A stretch of DNA of 64,000 bases from the NCBI GenBank assembly GCA_045863555.1, contig BTUU01000007.1:1-64000 (forward strand). Direction: 5' to 3'. Under the pieces are notes generated by a model that was not told the origin of the DNA, did no database searches, and saw only the letters and a list, made by a program, of their open reading frames with translations. Position numbers and translations under genes: made by a program. Positions 20,126 through 29,137 of this stretch are shown piece by piece (the stretch's first letter is position 1; the number at the start of each line of letters is the position of its first letter). The DNA comes from JACRLV01 sp045863555 (GTDB lineage: Bacteria > Planctomycetota > Phycisphaerae > UBA1845 > Fen-1342).

Positions 20126-20289
20126 TCGAACTCCGAACTGCCCGACCCACGGGCATGAACGCGTGAGACTACCCGCGACGGCGCGCACATCCAAGCCGGC
20201 GCCGGGCTCGTGAATAGCACGAGACGGACGGGAGAGCCGGACCCCGTCGAAATCTGCATACATACGTGCGCTGACTGCGCGGGACGGAC

Positions 20290-20823
20290 TCAGGACTCGA
20301 GGGAAGCGGCCGCAGATCCGCGCGGCCGGGGCACGTAGTGGAACTGGAGCCACAGGGCAGCGAGGACCAGCAAGGCCGAGACGGTTGCCGTCGCAAGCCA
20401 CGGCCAGCTCAGGAGCGTCCGCCAGGAGTGCCGATTTTCATCAGCCGCCTGCATCAACCCACAGGCAAGGAGCGTGTGATAGGCGACGCCGAAACCGCCG
20501 GCGAGAAAAAACCAGCGGGCGGTGCGCCATCGCAGGGAACGAAGCATATCGCGTTGCAGTCGTCCGCAAGCCGGGCAGGGACATGGGACAATCATGCGGG
20601 CGATCTTCTTCTCGAGCTCCTTTTCGGCGGCTTCGCGGGACCGTTCATGGACGCTGCGCCCGATGGGGCTTCGAAACGCCGCGGCATTCGCGTCCGTGGA
20701 GATCTCGAAGCTGTAGTCGGTACTGCAGTATTCGCAACGCAGCGTGCGGACGCGTGAACCGGAAACCGTCGCGTCAGCGGCGACGATCCTCGCTACCACG
20801 TACCCCAGCAATGTTTCCAACAT
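20290..20823 (-). CDS. zinc-ribbon membrane protein, unknown function
   Basis: 177 residues; GGAG precedes ATG 20823. CEYCSTDYSFEI near the N-terminus and CPCPACGR in the middle look like two halves of a zinc site. They are separated by a charged helix (REAAEKELEKKIARM). Two hydrophobic helices follow (WFFLAGGFGVAYHTLLACG and the WPWLATATVSALLVLAALWLQF region). It lies 17 bp after the next small gene and is probably co-transcribed with it. Confidence 0.6.
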   Translation of the reverse strand: MLETLLGYVVARIVAADATVSGSRVRTLRCEYCSTDYSFEISTDANAAAFRSPIGRSVHERSREAAEKELEKKIARMIVPCPCPACGRLQRDMLRSLRWRTARWFFLAGGFGVAYHTLLACGLMQAADENRHSWRTLLSWPWLATATVSALLVLAALWLQFHYVPRPRGSAAASLES

Positions 20824-20840
20824 AGACAGCTCCGTCTGAT

Positions 20841-21104
20841 CTATCGCGAGCAATTGGGGCACGGTCGTTTGAACACGTTGCTCGTGCCCAGCCAGATCAG
20901 ACCCGCGGGCGGGCCGAACACGATGCCCGCGAAGAGGATGGCCGGCATCCGCGGAATGGGCATTCCACCGGCATCGATGGAACGCTGGAAGAAGAGGTAG
21001 ATGCCGCCGCAATACACCGCGGCAGCGAGGAAACAAAGCAGGATCGCGAGAGGGTTCGTCGCCAAACCCGTATCGCAGCAACGATTGCACCGGAATTTGC
21101 GCAC
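20841..21104 (-). CDS. small membrane protein with CxxC pairs
   Basis: 87 residues from GTG 21104, which has GGAGG seven bases upstream; an ATG at 21122 lacks one. CNRC at the N-terminus and CPNC at the extreme C-terminus flank hydrophobic helices (LAILLCFLAAAVYCGGIYLFF and the AILFAGIVFGPPAGLIWLG region). The two Cys pairs may join on one side of the membrane to bind zinc. Function unknown. Confidence 0.55.
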   Translation of the reverse strand: MRKFRCNRCCDTGLATNPLAILLCFLAAAVYCGGIYLFFQRSIDAGGMPIPRMPAILFAGIVFGPPAGLIWLGTSNVFKRPCPNCSR

Positions 21105-21229
21105 GGTCCCGCCTCCGCACATCAGTCAAATGACGATATAGGTCGAGGCGATTGTAGCAAATTCCGTGTCGGAATTGAAATCCCCGTGCAGACGCGCCTT
21201 CGCGATCCCGACCAGCGTGCGCACAGCCC

Positions 21230-24200
21230 TCACCGCACCGTAGGCGCGACGCCTCCGTCCGCACGCACGAGGTGAATCTGGACGTTGACGAATTCGAAGT
21301 CGTCGAGGTCGCCGCGGCAGGAGACCGCGCGGATCTCGAGCGTGTTCGTCCCCTCGCGGAGAAGCTCGGCCGGGAGCGGCACGGAGATTTCGCCGAAGCT
21401 GCCGTCCTCGGGCGATTTCTCGATCCGACCGGCGAGGAGCGTGTCGTTCACGTAAATCCGGTGCGGACACTGCACACCTTTGACCATGACCGTGATCCTC
21501 GCCCGGATCAGGTTGGGCGGCGCCTGGGCGGCGGTGAGTGAAAATTCGCCAATCAGCGCCGCGCCCTCCGACTCGCGCTGGAACTGGCTGTTGATCGCGC
21601 CCTCGAAGCGGTCATTGCCGAGGTGGTGCACTTCGGGCTCGTCTTCCACCGCGACGACGGTTTCGTTTTCCGGCTTTAGCGAGAAATCGACCTGGAGCGA
21701 TTTGCCGCGGATGTCGGCCTCGGCCACGTTCTTCGAGTCGGGGAGAAAACCGTCGGCGGCGGCCGTGAGGGCGAAATTGTCGGGCACCTGCGGGAGCAGG
21801 AGCGTGTAGCGGCCCTCGTCGTCCGCCTTGACCAGCACGGGCTCTCCACCGGCGAGATCGACGCGGACCGTGGCTCCGGCGATCGGTTCGCGCGTTCCGG
21901 CGTCGCGGATGACGCCGTGGAGCGCGCCGATCGGAGGCGTGCGGTGCTCGCTTGAAGCGGGCAGTTCGGTCTCGGATGGAAGAGCAAGGTCGAGCGCGAG
22001 TGTCGGGGCGGGGGTCGAAGCAGGGAGCGGCTCGACCGGCCGGGGTTCCGACACTCGCGCGGCGTCTCGGACTTCGATCTTCGCGTCGGATGCAAGCTGC
22101 GGACCGGCAGACGGCGCCGGAGCGACACGCGCGGGGGCGAGCTCTACCGGCGTCATCGGCCGGGGGTTCGGGTCGGCCGACAGATCGGAACGGGGCGTGA
22201 CATCGCCGGCGGCGAGCGGTTTGACGGGCGGCGTCGCGGGTTCGGCGGCGGCGACGCGTTGAGCATCGGGCGCGGGAGCAGCTTCCGACGGCAGCGCGAA
22301 GTCCGACGACGGTTGCGGCGCAGGTGACGGCGCGGCGGTGATCTGCGGGAGCGCGCGGCTCGGCGTGCGCGCGTCGCTCGCGTCGATCGCTACGGGCTGC
22401 GGTCGCGGCTCGGCGGATTCCCGGGCGGCGGTCGGCGGGTCCATCGCAAAAGCGGGTTGCGATGCGGCGACGTTGACGTCCGTGTCACGCGGCATTTCAC
22501 GCGGGGCGGCCGGGAACGCAAGCGAGGAGGCGTCGCGCTCGACCGGTTGCGAAGTCGTGCGCGACTGCGCCGACTCTGCCGGGAGGGCAAGGTCGAAGTC
22601 CGAAACAGGGGTAGCCTTCATCGGCGCGGGCGGCATGCGCGATTCGCTCCGCGACTCGGACGTTGATTCCACGGGTGTCGGCAAGCGCGACTCGACGGTC
22701 GGCGCGTCCGAACGCGCGACCGGCTCCAGCGCGACGCTGGCGGCGGCCGGCGCGGGTGCGGGGTCGATGACCGGTGGTGCGGCGTCCGGGGCGGCGGCGG
22801 AAGCGACCGGGGGCGTCGGTTCGGCGACATTCACGCGCTCCGCGGCGTCGCGCGGTAGTTCGACGTCCGGGCTCGGGGCGGGAGTCGCCTGGTGCGGGCG
22901 AACCTCCGGCAGTGCGGAGTCCGCGACCGTTGCTTCCCGCGGCTCCACGCGATCGACGGGAACTTCCAGGGCGCGCGGCGTCTCGGCGGCGGCGAGCTCG
23001 ACCGATGGCGGCGTGATTTCCGGTGGTGCAGGCTCGACGCGCGGCGTCTGCGATTCCAGCGGCGTGACGGCCGGCGGTTCGACCAGATTTCCGCGGATCT
23101 GCGCGACGAGCGGCGCGGCGACGCCGGTGTCGGCCATGACGATCTGCACGCGGCTGCGTCCACGGACAAAGTCGGCGACGGCGGTCGAGATGCGCCAGAA
23201 TCCGAAGGCCGTGAGGAGGAGGCAGTGCAGCAGGAGGGATGCGAGCAGACAGCGGGCGAGCAGACTGAGCCGACGGTCGCGCATGTCGCGGAACAGAAGG
23301 AGCAGGAGCAGCAGCGCGAGCACCCCCAGCAGCAGCCAGAGGAGATTCGGCCAGAGCGCGGACATGAGGCCGAGCCAGTCGACCGCCTCGCGCGGAACGT
23401 CTTCGAGGAAAACCTCGCGGGTGGTTGTGCGGAAGAGCCGATAGTGCCGCTCGTTGCTCGGAGGCGCGGCCGTCGCAACGCCGGCCGGCTGCGACTGCGG
23501 CGGGGCCAAAGCAGGAAGATCATCCGGAATACCGCGGTCGGAGCTGAAGAACAGCTCGAAGCCGATCGCGGCTATTCCCGGGTCGAGTTCGTTCGCGGGC
23601 GTGTTGAGGGCCTCGCCGAGGTTTTCCGGCGCGAGGAATTCGCCGCGGAGCCAGCGTGACCGATAGAGATCAAACCCTCCGCGACCGCCGTCGCGATCGG
23701 AAGCGAAATAGACGAAGTCGCCCGCCGGGCTGAAACAGGGTGCGCCCTCGCTGGCCGGCGAGTTGAGGCGATCGAGAAGGAGGACGCCGCTCACGCCCGC
23801 GGGGCCGATCGCGGCTTTGTAGAGATCGTAGGGGCGGTTGAAGAAGGACTCTCGAACGGTGGCCGACCATGCGTGCGGGTCGGGCTGGCGGCGATCATCG
23901 GGGCGGGGCCGATTGCTTGAAAACAGGAGCGTCGCAGCGTCCGGGGCGACGGCCGGGCCATAGTCGTTCCACTCGGAGTTCACGCCCGGACCGAGGTTGA
24001 TCGCTTCGAGCCAGCGCGAGGCGTCCTCGTCGCTCCGCTGCGCCACCCAGAGGTCATAGCCGCCGCTGCCGCCCGGGCGGTCGCTGTAGAAATAGAGTGA
24101 TCGGCCGTCGGGCGAGGGCTGGGGGCCGAGATCGTCGAATTCGCTGTTTACGCCGTCCAGCGGGCGCGGCTCGGTCCAGCCGCCCGGGGTGCGCGTCGCC

Positions 24201-24484
24201 GTGAGGATATCCGCGTTGCCGCCCGCCTTCCCGCCGACGAAGTAGAGCGTCTGCCCGTCCCAGCTTGTGCGGGGCTCGTAGACTTCCATCGAGATCCCGG
24301 TCAGCGCTTGGACATGACGCGGCGGCTCCCAGAGAACCTGGCGCGGCGAATCGGCCTGCGCGGCGCGACGGATGGCCGCGCCATCGGTGTAGACCTGCGC
24401 TGGCCGGGTAGTCCACCAGAGGCCGCCGACTGACGCGGCGGCGGCCAGGATGCTCAGGCTTGCGATCCATGTTCGGCGCGACAT
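21230..24484 (-). CDS. TolB-like PD40 propeller fused to a TonB-like energy-transducer segment
   Basis: 1084 residues; GAGG precedes ATG 24484. An N-terminal helix (5-23) exports a PD40/TolB-type propeller (about 60-320; units such as PQPSPDGRSLYFYSDRPGG and SPAGDFVYFASDRDGG). A second helix (about 377-398) returns to the cytoplasm, the basic loop RDMRDRR follows, and a third helix (about 407-430) carries SLLLH (Ser416, His420), the Ser-x3-His spacing of TonB. About 400 residues rich in Pro, Ala and Glu, as in TonB/TolA linkers, lead to a carboxypeptidase-regulatory-like domain (856-937) and a C-terminal beta domain. With exbD 7 bp upstream, this is probably the motor's output protein. No standard TonB C-terminal domain is recognised. 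Confidence 0.7.
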   Translation of the reverse strand: MSRRTWIASLSILAAAASVGGLWWTTRPAQVYTDGAAIRRAAQADSPRQVLWEPPRHVQALTGISMEVYEPRTSWDGQTLYFVGGKAGGNADILTATRTPGGWTEPRPLDGVNSEFDDLGPQPSPDGRSLYFYSDRPGGSGGYDLWVAQRSDEDASRWLEAINLGPGVNSEWNDYGPAVAPDAATLLFSSNRPRPDDRRQPDPHAWSATVRESFFNRPYDLYKAAIGPAGVSGVLLLDRLNSPASEGAPCFSPAGDFVYFASDRDGGRGGFDLYRSRWLRGEFLAPENLGEALNTPANELDPGIAAIGFELFFSSDRGIPDDLPALAPPQSQPAGVATAAPPSNERHYRLFRTTTREVFLEDVPREAVDWLGLMSALWPNLLWLLLGVLALLLLLLLFRDMRDRRLSLLARCLLASLLLHCLLLTAFGFWRISTAVADFVRGRSRVQIVMADTGVAAPLVAQIRGNLVEPPAVTPLESQTPRVEPAPPEITPPSVELAAAETPRALEVPVDRVEPREATVADSALPEVRPHQATPAPSPDVELPRDAAERVNVAEPTPPVASAAAPDAAPPVIDPAPAPAAASVALEPVARSDAPTVESRLPTPVESTSESRSESRMPPAPMKATPVSDFDLALPAESAQSRTTSQPVERDASSLAFPAAPREMPRDTDVNVAASQPAFAMDPPTAARESAEPRPQPVAIDASDARTPSRALPQITAAPSPAPQPSSDFALPSEAAPAPDAQRVAAAEPATPPVKPLAAGDVTPRSDLSADPNPRPMTPVELAPARVAPAPSAGPQLASDAKIEVRDAARVSEPRPVEPLPASTPAPTLALDLALPSETELPASSEHRTPPIGALHGVIRDAGTREPIAGATVRVDLAGGEPVLVKADDEGRYTLLLPQVPDNFALTAAADGFLPDSKNVAEADIRGKSLQVDFSLKPENETVVAVEDEPEVHHLGNDRFEGAINSQFQRESEGAALIGEFSLTAAQAPPNLIRARITVMVKGVQCPHRIYVNDTLLAGRIEKSPEDGSFGEISVPLPAELLREGTNTLEIRAVSCRGDLDDFEFVNVQIHLVRADGGVAPTVR

Positions 24485-24491
24485 CTTCGCC

Positions 24492-24902
24492 TCACTGACC
24501 GAGAATGGTGTCGAGATACGGCTGCTGGATGCCCGAGGCCTTGCAGAGGTCGAGGACTCGGACGACGTTCTCGTAGGCCGTGGTCCGGTCGCCGCGGACG
24601 CTCACTTTCTGCTCGGGATTGTCCCTAACCAGCCCCTCAATCATGGTTTTCAACTCGCCCAGCTCGATCGGGCGGCCGGAGACGTAGGTCTTTCCTTGCG
24701 CGTCGACGTTGATCACGAGTTCGCGCAGAGCCGTGCTGATCGGCGCCGCGGAGTTCGCAAAGGGCAGCGCGACGTGCATCTCGCGCTCGGCCTGCTGGAA
24801 CGTCGTGGCGACGAGGAAGAAGACGAGCAGGTTGAAGACGCAGTCGATCATCGGCGTCATGTCGAGCGCGGGTCCGTCCGGGTCTTTCACGCGGATGAGC
24901 AT
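24492..24902 (-). CDS. ExbD/TolR-family proton-channel subunit
   Basis: 136 residues with one N-terminal helix, LDMTPMIDCVFNLLVFFLVA, whose Asp20 matches the essential membrane Asp of ExbD/TolR. The periplasmic part has the usual ExbD form (LVINVDAQGKTYVSGRPIEL, KVSVRGDRTTAYENVVRVLDLCKASG). AAGGAA precedes the ATG. It follows the exbB-like gene by 96 bp and precedes the propeller fusion by 7 bp. Confidence 0.93.
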   Translation of the reverse strand: MLIRVKDPDGPALDMTPMIDCVFNLLVFFLVATTFQQAEREMHVALPFANSAAPISTALRELVINVDAQGKTYVSGRPIELGELKTMIEGLVRDNPEQKVSVRGDRTTAYENVVRVLDLCKASGIQQPYLDTILGQ

Positions 24903-24998
24903 TCTGGGTTCCTTCTCAGTCTGTCCGCCGATTCGGGCGGTGTCGGGTGCGCTGCGTCGTACGCAGGTTGGAAATCGGCGCGAGCAAACGCCCCCGCG

Positions 24999-25781
24999 TC
25001 AGGCCGATCCCACGGGCTCGCGCGCCGATGCGGGAATCGCGGGCGCGCCGTTGTGGCTGACCGCTGGGGCGGGCGCCGACGCGGCGACGGCCGCAAGTCC
25101 GGGGCGTGCCTTGCCGCGGACGAATTCCTCGACGAATTCGACGGACATCTGGTCGATTTCCATGACGAGCCGGTCGATGCGCGCGGCGATCCAGTGGTAT
25201 GCGATCATCACGGGAATCGAGACGATCAGCCCCGCCGCCGTCGTGATCAACGCCTCGTAGATGCCCTTGGCGAGCAGTTCGGTCTTGCCCAGCGCCTCGC
25301 CCGACGCGGCGACGGTCTGAAACGCCGTGATCATGCCGAAGATCGTGCCCAGCAGGCCGAGCAGCGTCGCCACGGACGCGATCACGCTGAGGACGCGCAT
25401 GTACTTCCGCATCCTCAGCACTTCGCGCTCGCCGGCCTCCTGGACGTGCCGTTCGAGCGTCTCGACCGGTTCGTCCATCCGCCGCAGTCCCGCGAGAAAG
25501 ACGTTCGCGACCGGCGCCCCGTTCCTGCGGCAGTATTCAATGGCCGCGGGAATATCGGGCCGGCCGCGGAGAACGGCGTGGAGGCCGGTCAGGAAATCGG
25601 CGGGGATGATCCTGCGCCGGGCGAGGCTGATGCTGCGCTCGATGACGACGGTGAGCGCGACGAGCGAGCAGATGCCGATCGGAATCATGACCGGTCCGCC
25701 TTTGACGCAGAAATCCCAGACGGAGGTGATCGACGCCGAAGCGCCGTCGGCGAGGATGATTGCGGGCAGCGTGTCCATCAT
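24999..25781 (-). CDS. ExbB/TolQ/MotA-family proton-channel subunit
   Basis: 260 residues. Three membrane helices: one near residues 30-50 (VMIPIGICSLVALTVVIE), one after a large cytoplasmic loop with the diagnostic LSVIASVATLLGLLGTIFGMI, and one in ALITTAAGLIVSIPVMIAYHWI. Adjacent Met codons at 25781 and 25778 follow AAGGAAAG. It builds the pentameric motor channel with ExbD; the C-terminal Ala/Pro tail is cytoplasmic. Confidence 0.93.
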   Translation of the reverse strand: MMDTLPAIILADGASASITSVWDFCVKGGPVMIPIGICSLVALTVVIERSISLARRRIIPADFLTGLHAVLRGRPDIPAAIEYCRRNGAPVANVFLAGLRRMDEPVETLERHVQEAGEREVLRMRKYMRVLSVIASVATLLGLLGTIFGMITAFQTVAASGEALGKTELLAKGIYEALITTAAGLIVSIPVMIAYHWIAARIDRLVMEIDQMSVEFVEEFVRGKARPGLAAVAASAPAPAVSHNGAPAIPASAREPVGSA

Positions 25782-25850
25782 CGGTCTTTCCTTCCCGCCG
25801 CGCCGCCTGACGGGCGCGCGGCCTGGTTGCTTTCAGGTACCCGGCAATGC

Positions 25851-28800
25851 TCAACGATCGCGCCCCGGCGCGACGGTTTTCGGCATCAACTTGAGGCGTT
25901 CGGCCGCGAGATCGGCCCACTTCGTTTTTGCGTGTTTCTCAACAACGGTGGCGTACTGCGTACGCGCCTCCGCGAGCTTGTTCAGTTGCTCCAGGCAGCG
26001 GCCGGCCTCGTAGAGCGCGGCCGCCGACCATTCGGGATACGCATAGAGAATGTCCACCTTGAGGAGTTCGCGGACGGCGTCTTCGTATTGCCTGCGAGCG
26101 AAGAGGCACTCGCCGATCTGGAACTGCGCCCGCGCGGCCGTCGGTCCCTTGTGCGCGTCGATCACCTGCTTGTACGCCGCGATCGCCTCGTCGATCCGGC
26201 CGAGGTTTTCCCGCGCCCAGCCGACGCCGAATCGCGCCTGGTACGCGAGCGGGCCGGAACTGAACCGGTCGAGATGAGTGAGGAACGTCCGTTCGCTTTC
26301 GGCCCATTTCTGAAGCTGGGCCTGCGACTCGCCCAGGCGCAGCAGCGACGGCTCGCAGGCGGCGTCTTTCGGGAATCGCTCGACGACGCGGGCAAAATGG
26401 CCGCAGGCGCGGTCGAATGCACCGAGCTGGTAGAGCGACTCGCCGCAGAAGTACGACGCCGAGGCGATCAGCGGGCTGGCGTCGAACGCGCGGATGAACT
26501 CGTCGAGCACTTCGGCAGCTTCGCGGTGGCGGCCGAGCTTGAATTCGCAGACGCCGAGCCGGTAGAGCGCCGCCTCGCGAAGGCTGTCCGGGGCCGGCTG
26601 ACGGGCCGTCGCGATGCGGAATCGCCGCAGCAATTCAGCGGCGGGTTCGTATTTTTCTCTCTCGGCCTCGAGTTGCGCGAGTTCAACGAGCGCGTGGAGA
26701 TCGGGAGCGTCGCCGGACGAGTTCACGAGTTCGCCGTAGACGGCCGCGGCCTGGTCGGTCTTGCCGAGCTTCCGCAGGCAGTACGCGCGTTCGAGCTGCA
26801 CGGCCCGGCGCAGAGGCGAATCGAGCGCTTCCAGCCCCGCCCCCGCCCGGTCAAGGGTCTTGAGTGCGGCCTCGAAGTCGCCCTTTCGAGAGCGGGCGAT
26901 CGCCAACTGGGCTGCGATCCGGGGTGCAGTCGACGCCTTGCCTGCCTCACGCAGCAGCCCCGCCAGCACGGCCTCGGCTTCCGCGACTTCACCCGCGGCA
27001 AGCAGCATCTCGCCCCGCCGCAGCGTCGCGTCGGCGGCGATCGATCCCTGCGGCTCCACGTCGGCCGCGAGACGGTACTGCTCGGCGGCCACCTTCATGT
27101 CCTTCCGGGCGGCCGCGAGCGCCGCGAGATGCTGATGAGCCGGCGCGGCAAAGCGGGACTTCGGATCTTCCCCAAGCACAGCTTCGAACGCCGCTTTTGC
27201 GTCGTCCGGCCGGTTCAACGCGACCAGCGCCTGTCCGCGCTCGAACATCGCCTGGAGGCGGTGCGGGCTCCTGGGGAAATCGCGGAGCAGTCGATCGAGA
27301 TCCCCCAGTGCTTCGACGGGTTTCTTTGCCCGCAATCGCGCGAGTGCGAGTTTCAGCAGGGCGTCGTCGGCGTCGGCGGGCACAGCGTCGCCCCGGAGGT
27401 AATCCGCCAGGAGCGACTCGGCGCGCGGCAGGTCGCCTTTCTGAAACGCGATTTCACCCAGCGCCAGCAGCGCGGGCCGAAGCGCGGCGTTCGAGGACGC
27501 CTTCGCGGCGAGCGGCGAAAGACGCTTTTCGGCCTCGTCGGCCTTGCCGGCGTGGAGCAGCGCCTGTCCGCATCGCAGCAGGGCCGCGGGTCGCTGGGCA
27601 TCATCCGGATAACGTGCAACGAAGTCGTCGTATGCCTTCGCGGCCTCTTCGCTGCGATTTGCCAGCATCAGGTTGTCGGCGCACAGCAGCGCGACGGCCG
27701 CGCTCCGATCGTGCCTGGGAAAGCTCTTTGCGAATCGATGGCAGAGCGACAGGCTCTGTTCGAAGTCCTTCAGGCGGTGGAGCGCTGCGGCGGCGAGGTA
27801 GATCGCTTCGGGCGCCAGGGCATGGCTGGGATGGGCCTCGAGAAATTCGCTGAGCGACTTCACCGCCTCCGGGAATCGCTCCGACTTGAGGAGCGACACG
27901 GCGAGGTCATAGCGCATTTCCGCGATGTTCGGATTCTGCGGATCCGACCGCACGAGCTGCGCGAGCCGCGCGGCCGCCTCGTGCGACGAGCCGCCGCGGA
28001 GTCGGCATTTCGATGCCCAATATGCCGCGTCGCGGGCGATCGCGGCGTCCGACTTAGAAGCCAGCGCCTCGAACTCCGTCTGTGCATCCTCAAACCGGCT
28101 TTGATCCAGAAGCAGGCGGGCGCGCTGGAAGCGCGCGGCGGTCTGGAGCCGCGGATCGAGCGCCGCCCCGCCGTCCAGCAGCGACTTCAGCAGCGCCTCC
28201 GCCTCGGCGGCCGCGCCGGATTCGCGCAGGAGGGTGGCGAGACCAAGCCGGGCATCGTTCAACCAGGGCGAGTCCTTGATTTCGGTTACGGCCCGGTAGG
28301 CCGCCCGGGCGTCGTCGAGCCTGCCGAGGGCGTGGGCGGAGCGGGCCGCGATGAGGAAGGCCCGATCGCGCTCGGGTGCGTCGGCATGGGAGGCGAGCCA
28401 CTTCTTCGCTCGCTCCAGCGCCGATTCGTGACGGTTCAGGTTCGATTCCGCGGTGCAAAGGGCGAGCGTCACGCGGTCCGCGAGCGGGCTTTTGGGCCAT
28501 TGCGTCAGAAATTCTCCGCCGGCGGCTGCCGCGGCTTCCGCAGCGCCGTCGCTGAGCAGCGCGTCGACACGGAGCGCCGCGGCGTCGTCGGCGAGCGCGT
28601 GGTCCGCATGGTCGCGCGCGACCGGAGCGAGGATCTCCGCCGCTTCCTTCCACTGCCGCTTCTGGGCGAGACACTGTCCCTTCATCACCACCACTTCGAC
28701 GGCGAACGGGAACCCTTTGCGCACCTGGATGGCGGCGAGGGTTTCGAGTGCCTCGTCGAACTTCGCCTGTTTCACGCAGGCGACCGCGAGACCATACCGG

Positions 28801-29003
28801 GCGACGGGCGCCTTCTCGTGCCGAGGGTGGGCGTCGAGGAAGGCGCGGTATTCCTTCTCGGCCAGGTCGAATAGGCCGCGGTTGAGCAGGCCGTTGGCGC
28901 TCAGGTAGCCCGCGAGGTCACTCGCGTTTTCGCGGGTTTCCTGTGCCGTGGCCGCAGACGCCATGAGAATGCAGGCGGCCAGGATGAGTCCATGCGTGCG
29001 CAT
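25851..29003 (-). CDS. large exported TPR protein
   Basis: 1050 residues from ATG 29003 (GGAGAGAG upstream), with a signal peptide MRTHGLILAACILMASAATAQ. The whole mature part is TPR or Sel1-like helical pairs (RGLFDLAEKEYRAFLDAHPRHEKAPVARYGLA; FDRACGHFARVVERFPKDAACEPSLLRLGESQ), at least 20 units by eye. The long array recalls the periplasmic TPR protein CpoB/YbgF of Tol-Pal operons. In this cluster it probably acts as a periplasmic scaffold next to ExbBD (inference). It is 134 bp after the BlaR1-like gene. Confidence 0.85.
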   Translation of the reverse strand: MRTHGLILAACILMASAATAQETRENASDLAGYLSANGLLNRGLFDLAEKEYRAFLDAHPRHEKAPVARYGLAVACVKQAKFDEALETLAAIQVRKGFPFAVEVVVMKGQCLAQKRQWKEAAEILAPVARDHADHALADDAAALRVDALLSDGAAEAAAAAGGEFLTQWPKSPLADRVTLALCTAESNLNRHESALERAKKWLASHADAPERDRAFLIAARSAHALGRLDDARAAYRAVTEIKDSPWLNDARLGLATLLRESGAAAEAEALLKSLLDGGAALDPRLQTAARFQRARLLLDQSRFEDAQTEFEALASKSDAAIARDAAYWASKCRLRGGSSHEAAARLAQLVRSDPQNPNIAEMRYDLAVSLLKSERFPEAVKSLSEFLEAHPSHALAPEAIYLAAAALHRLKDFEQSLSLCHRFAKSFPRHDRSAAVALLCADNLMLANRSEEAAKAYDDFVARYPDDAQRPAALLRCGQALLHAGKADEAEKRLSPLAAKASSNAALRPALLALGEIAFQKGDLPRAESLLADYLRGDAVPADADDALLKLALARLRAKKPVEALGDLDRLLRDFPRSPHRLQAMFERGQALVALNRPDDAKAAFEAVLGEDPKSRFAAPAHQHLAALAAARKDMKVAAEQYRLAADVEPQGSIAADATLRRGEMLLAAGEVAEAEAVLAGLLREAGKASTAPRIAAQLAIARSRKGDFEAALKTLDRAGAGLEALDSPLRRAVQLERAYCLRKLGKTDQAAAVYGELVNSSGDAPDLHALVELAQLEAEREKYEPAAELLRRFRIATARQPAPDSLREAALYRLGVCEFKLGRHREAAEVLDEFIRAFDASPLIASASYFCGESLYQLGAFDRACGHFARVVERFPKDAACEPSLLRLGESQAQLQKWAESERTFLTHLDRFSSGPLAYQARFGVGWARENLGRIDEAIAAYKQVIDAHKGPTAARAQFQIGECLFARRQYEDAVRELLKVDILYAYPEWSAAALYEAGRCLEQLNKLAEARTQYATVVEKHAKTKWADLAAERLKLMPKTVAPGRDR

Positions 29004-29137
29004 CTCTCTCTCCGGTGAGCATTTGCGTCGGTGGTCGGGATCCGGCGCGGTGGGACTGGAGTCGTGCGAAACCCGGCCCGAGGTCGGCGACTCCATCCGC
29101 CGACCTCAGGCTCGTTTCGATCGAATCGGGCGGCCGT

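Noticed and set aside
24450..28874. 1474-residue plus-strand open frame
   Set aside because: Antisense of exbD, exbB and the TPR gene; no family motif and no ribosome-binding site.
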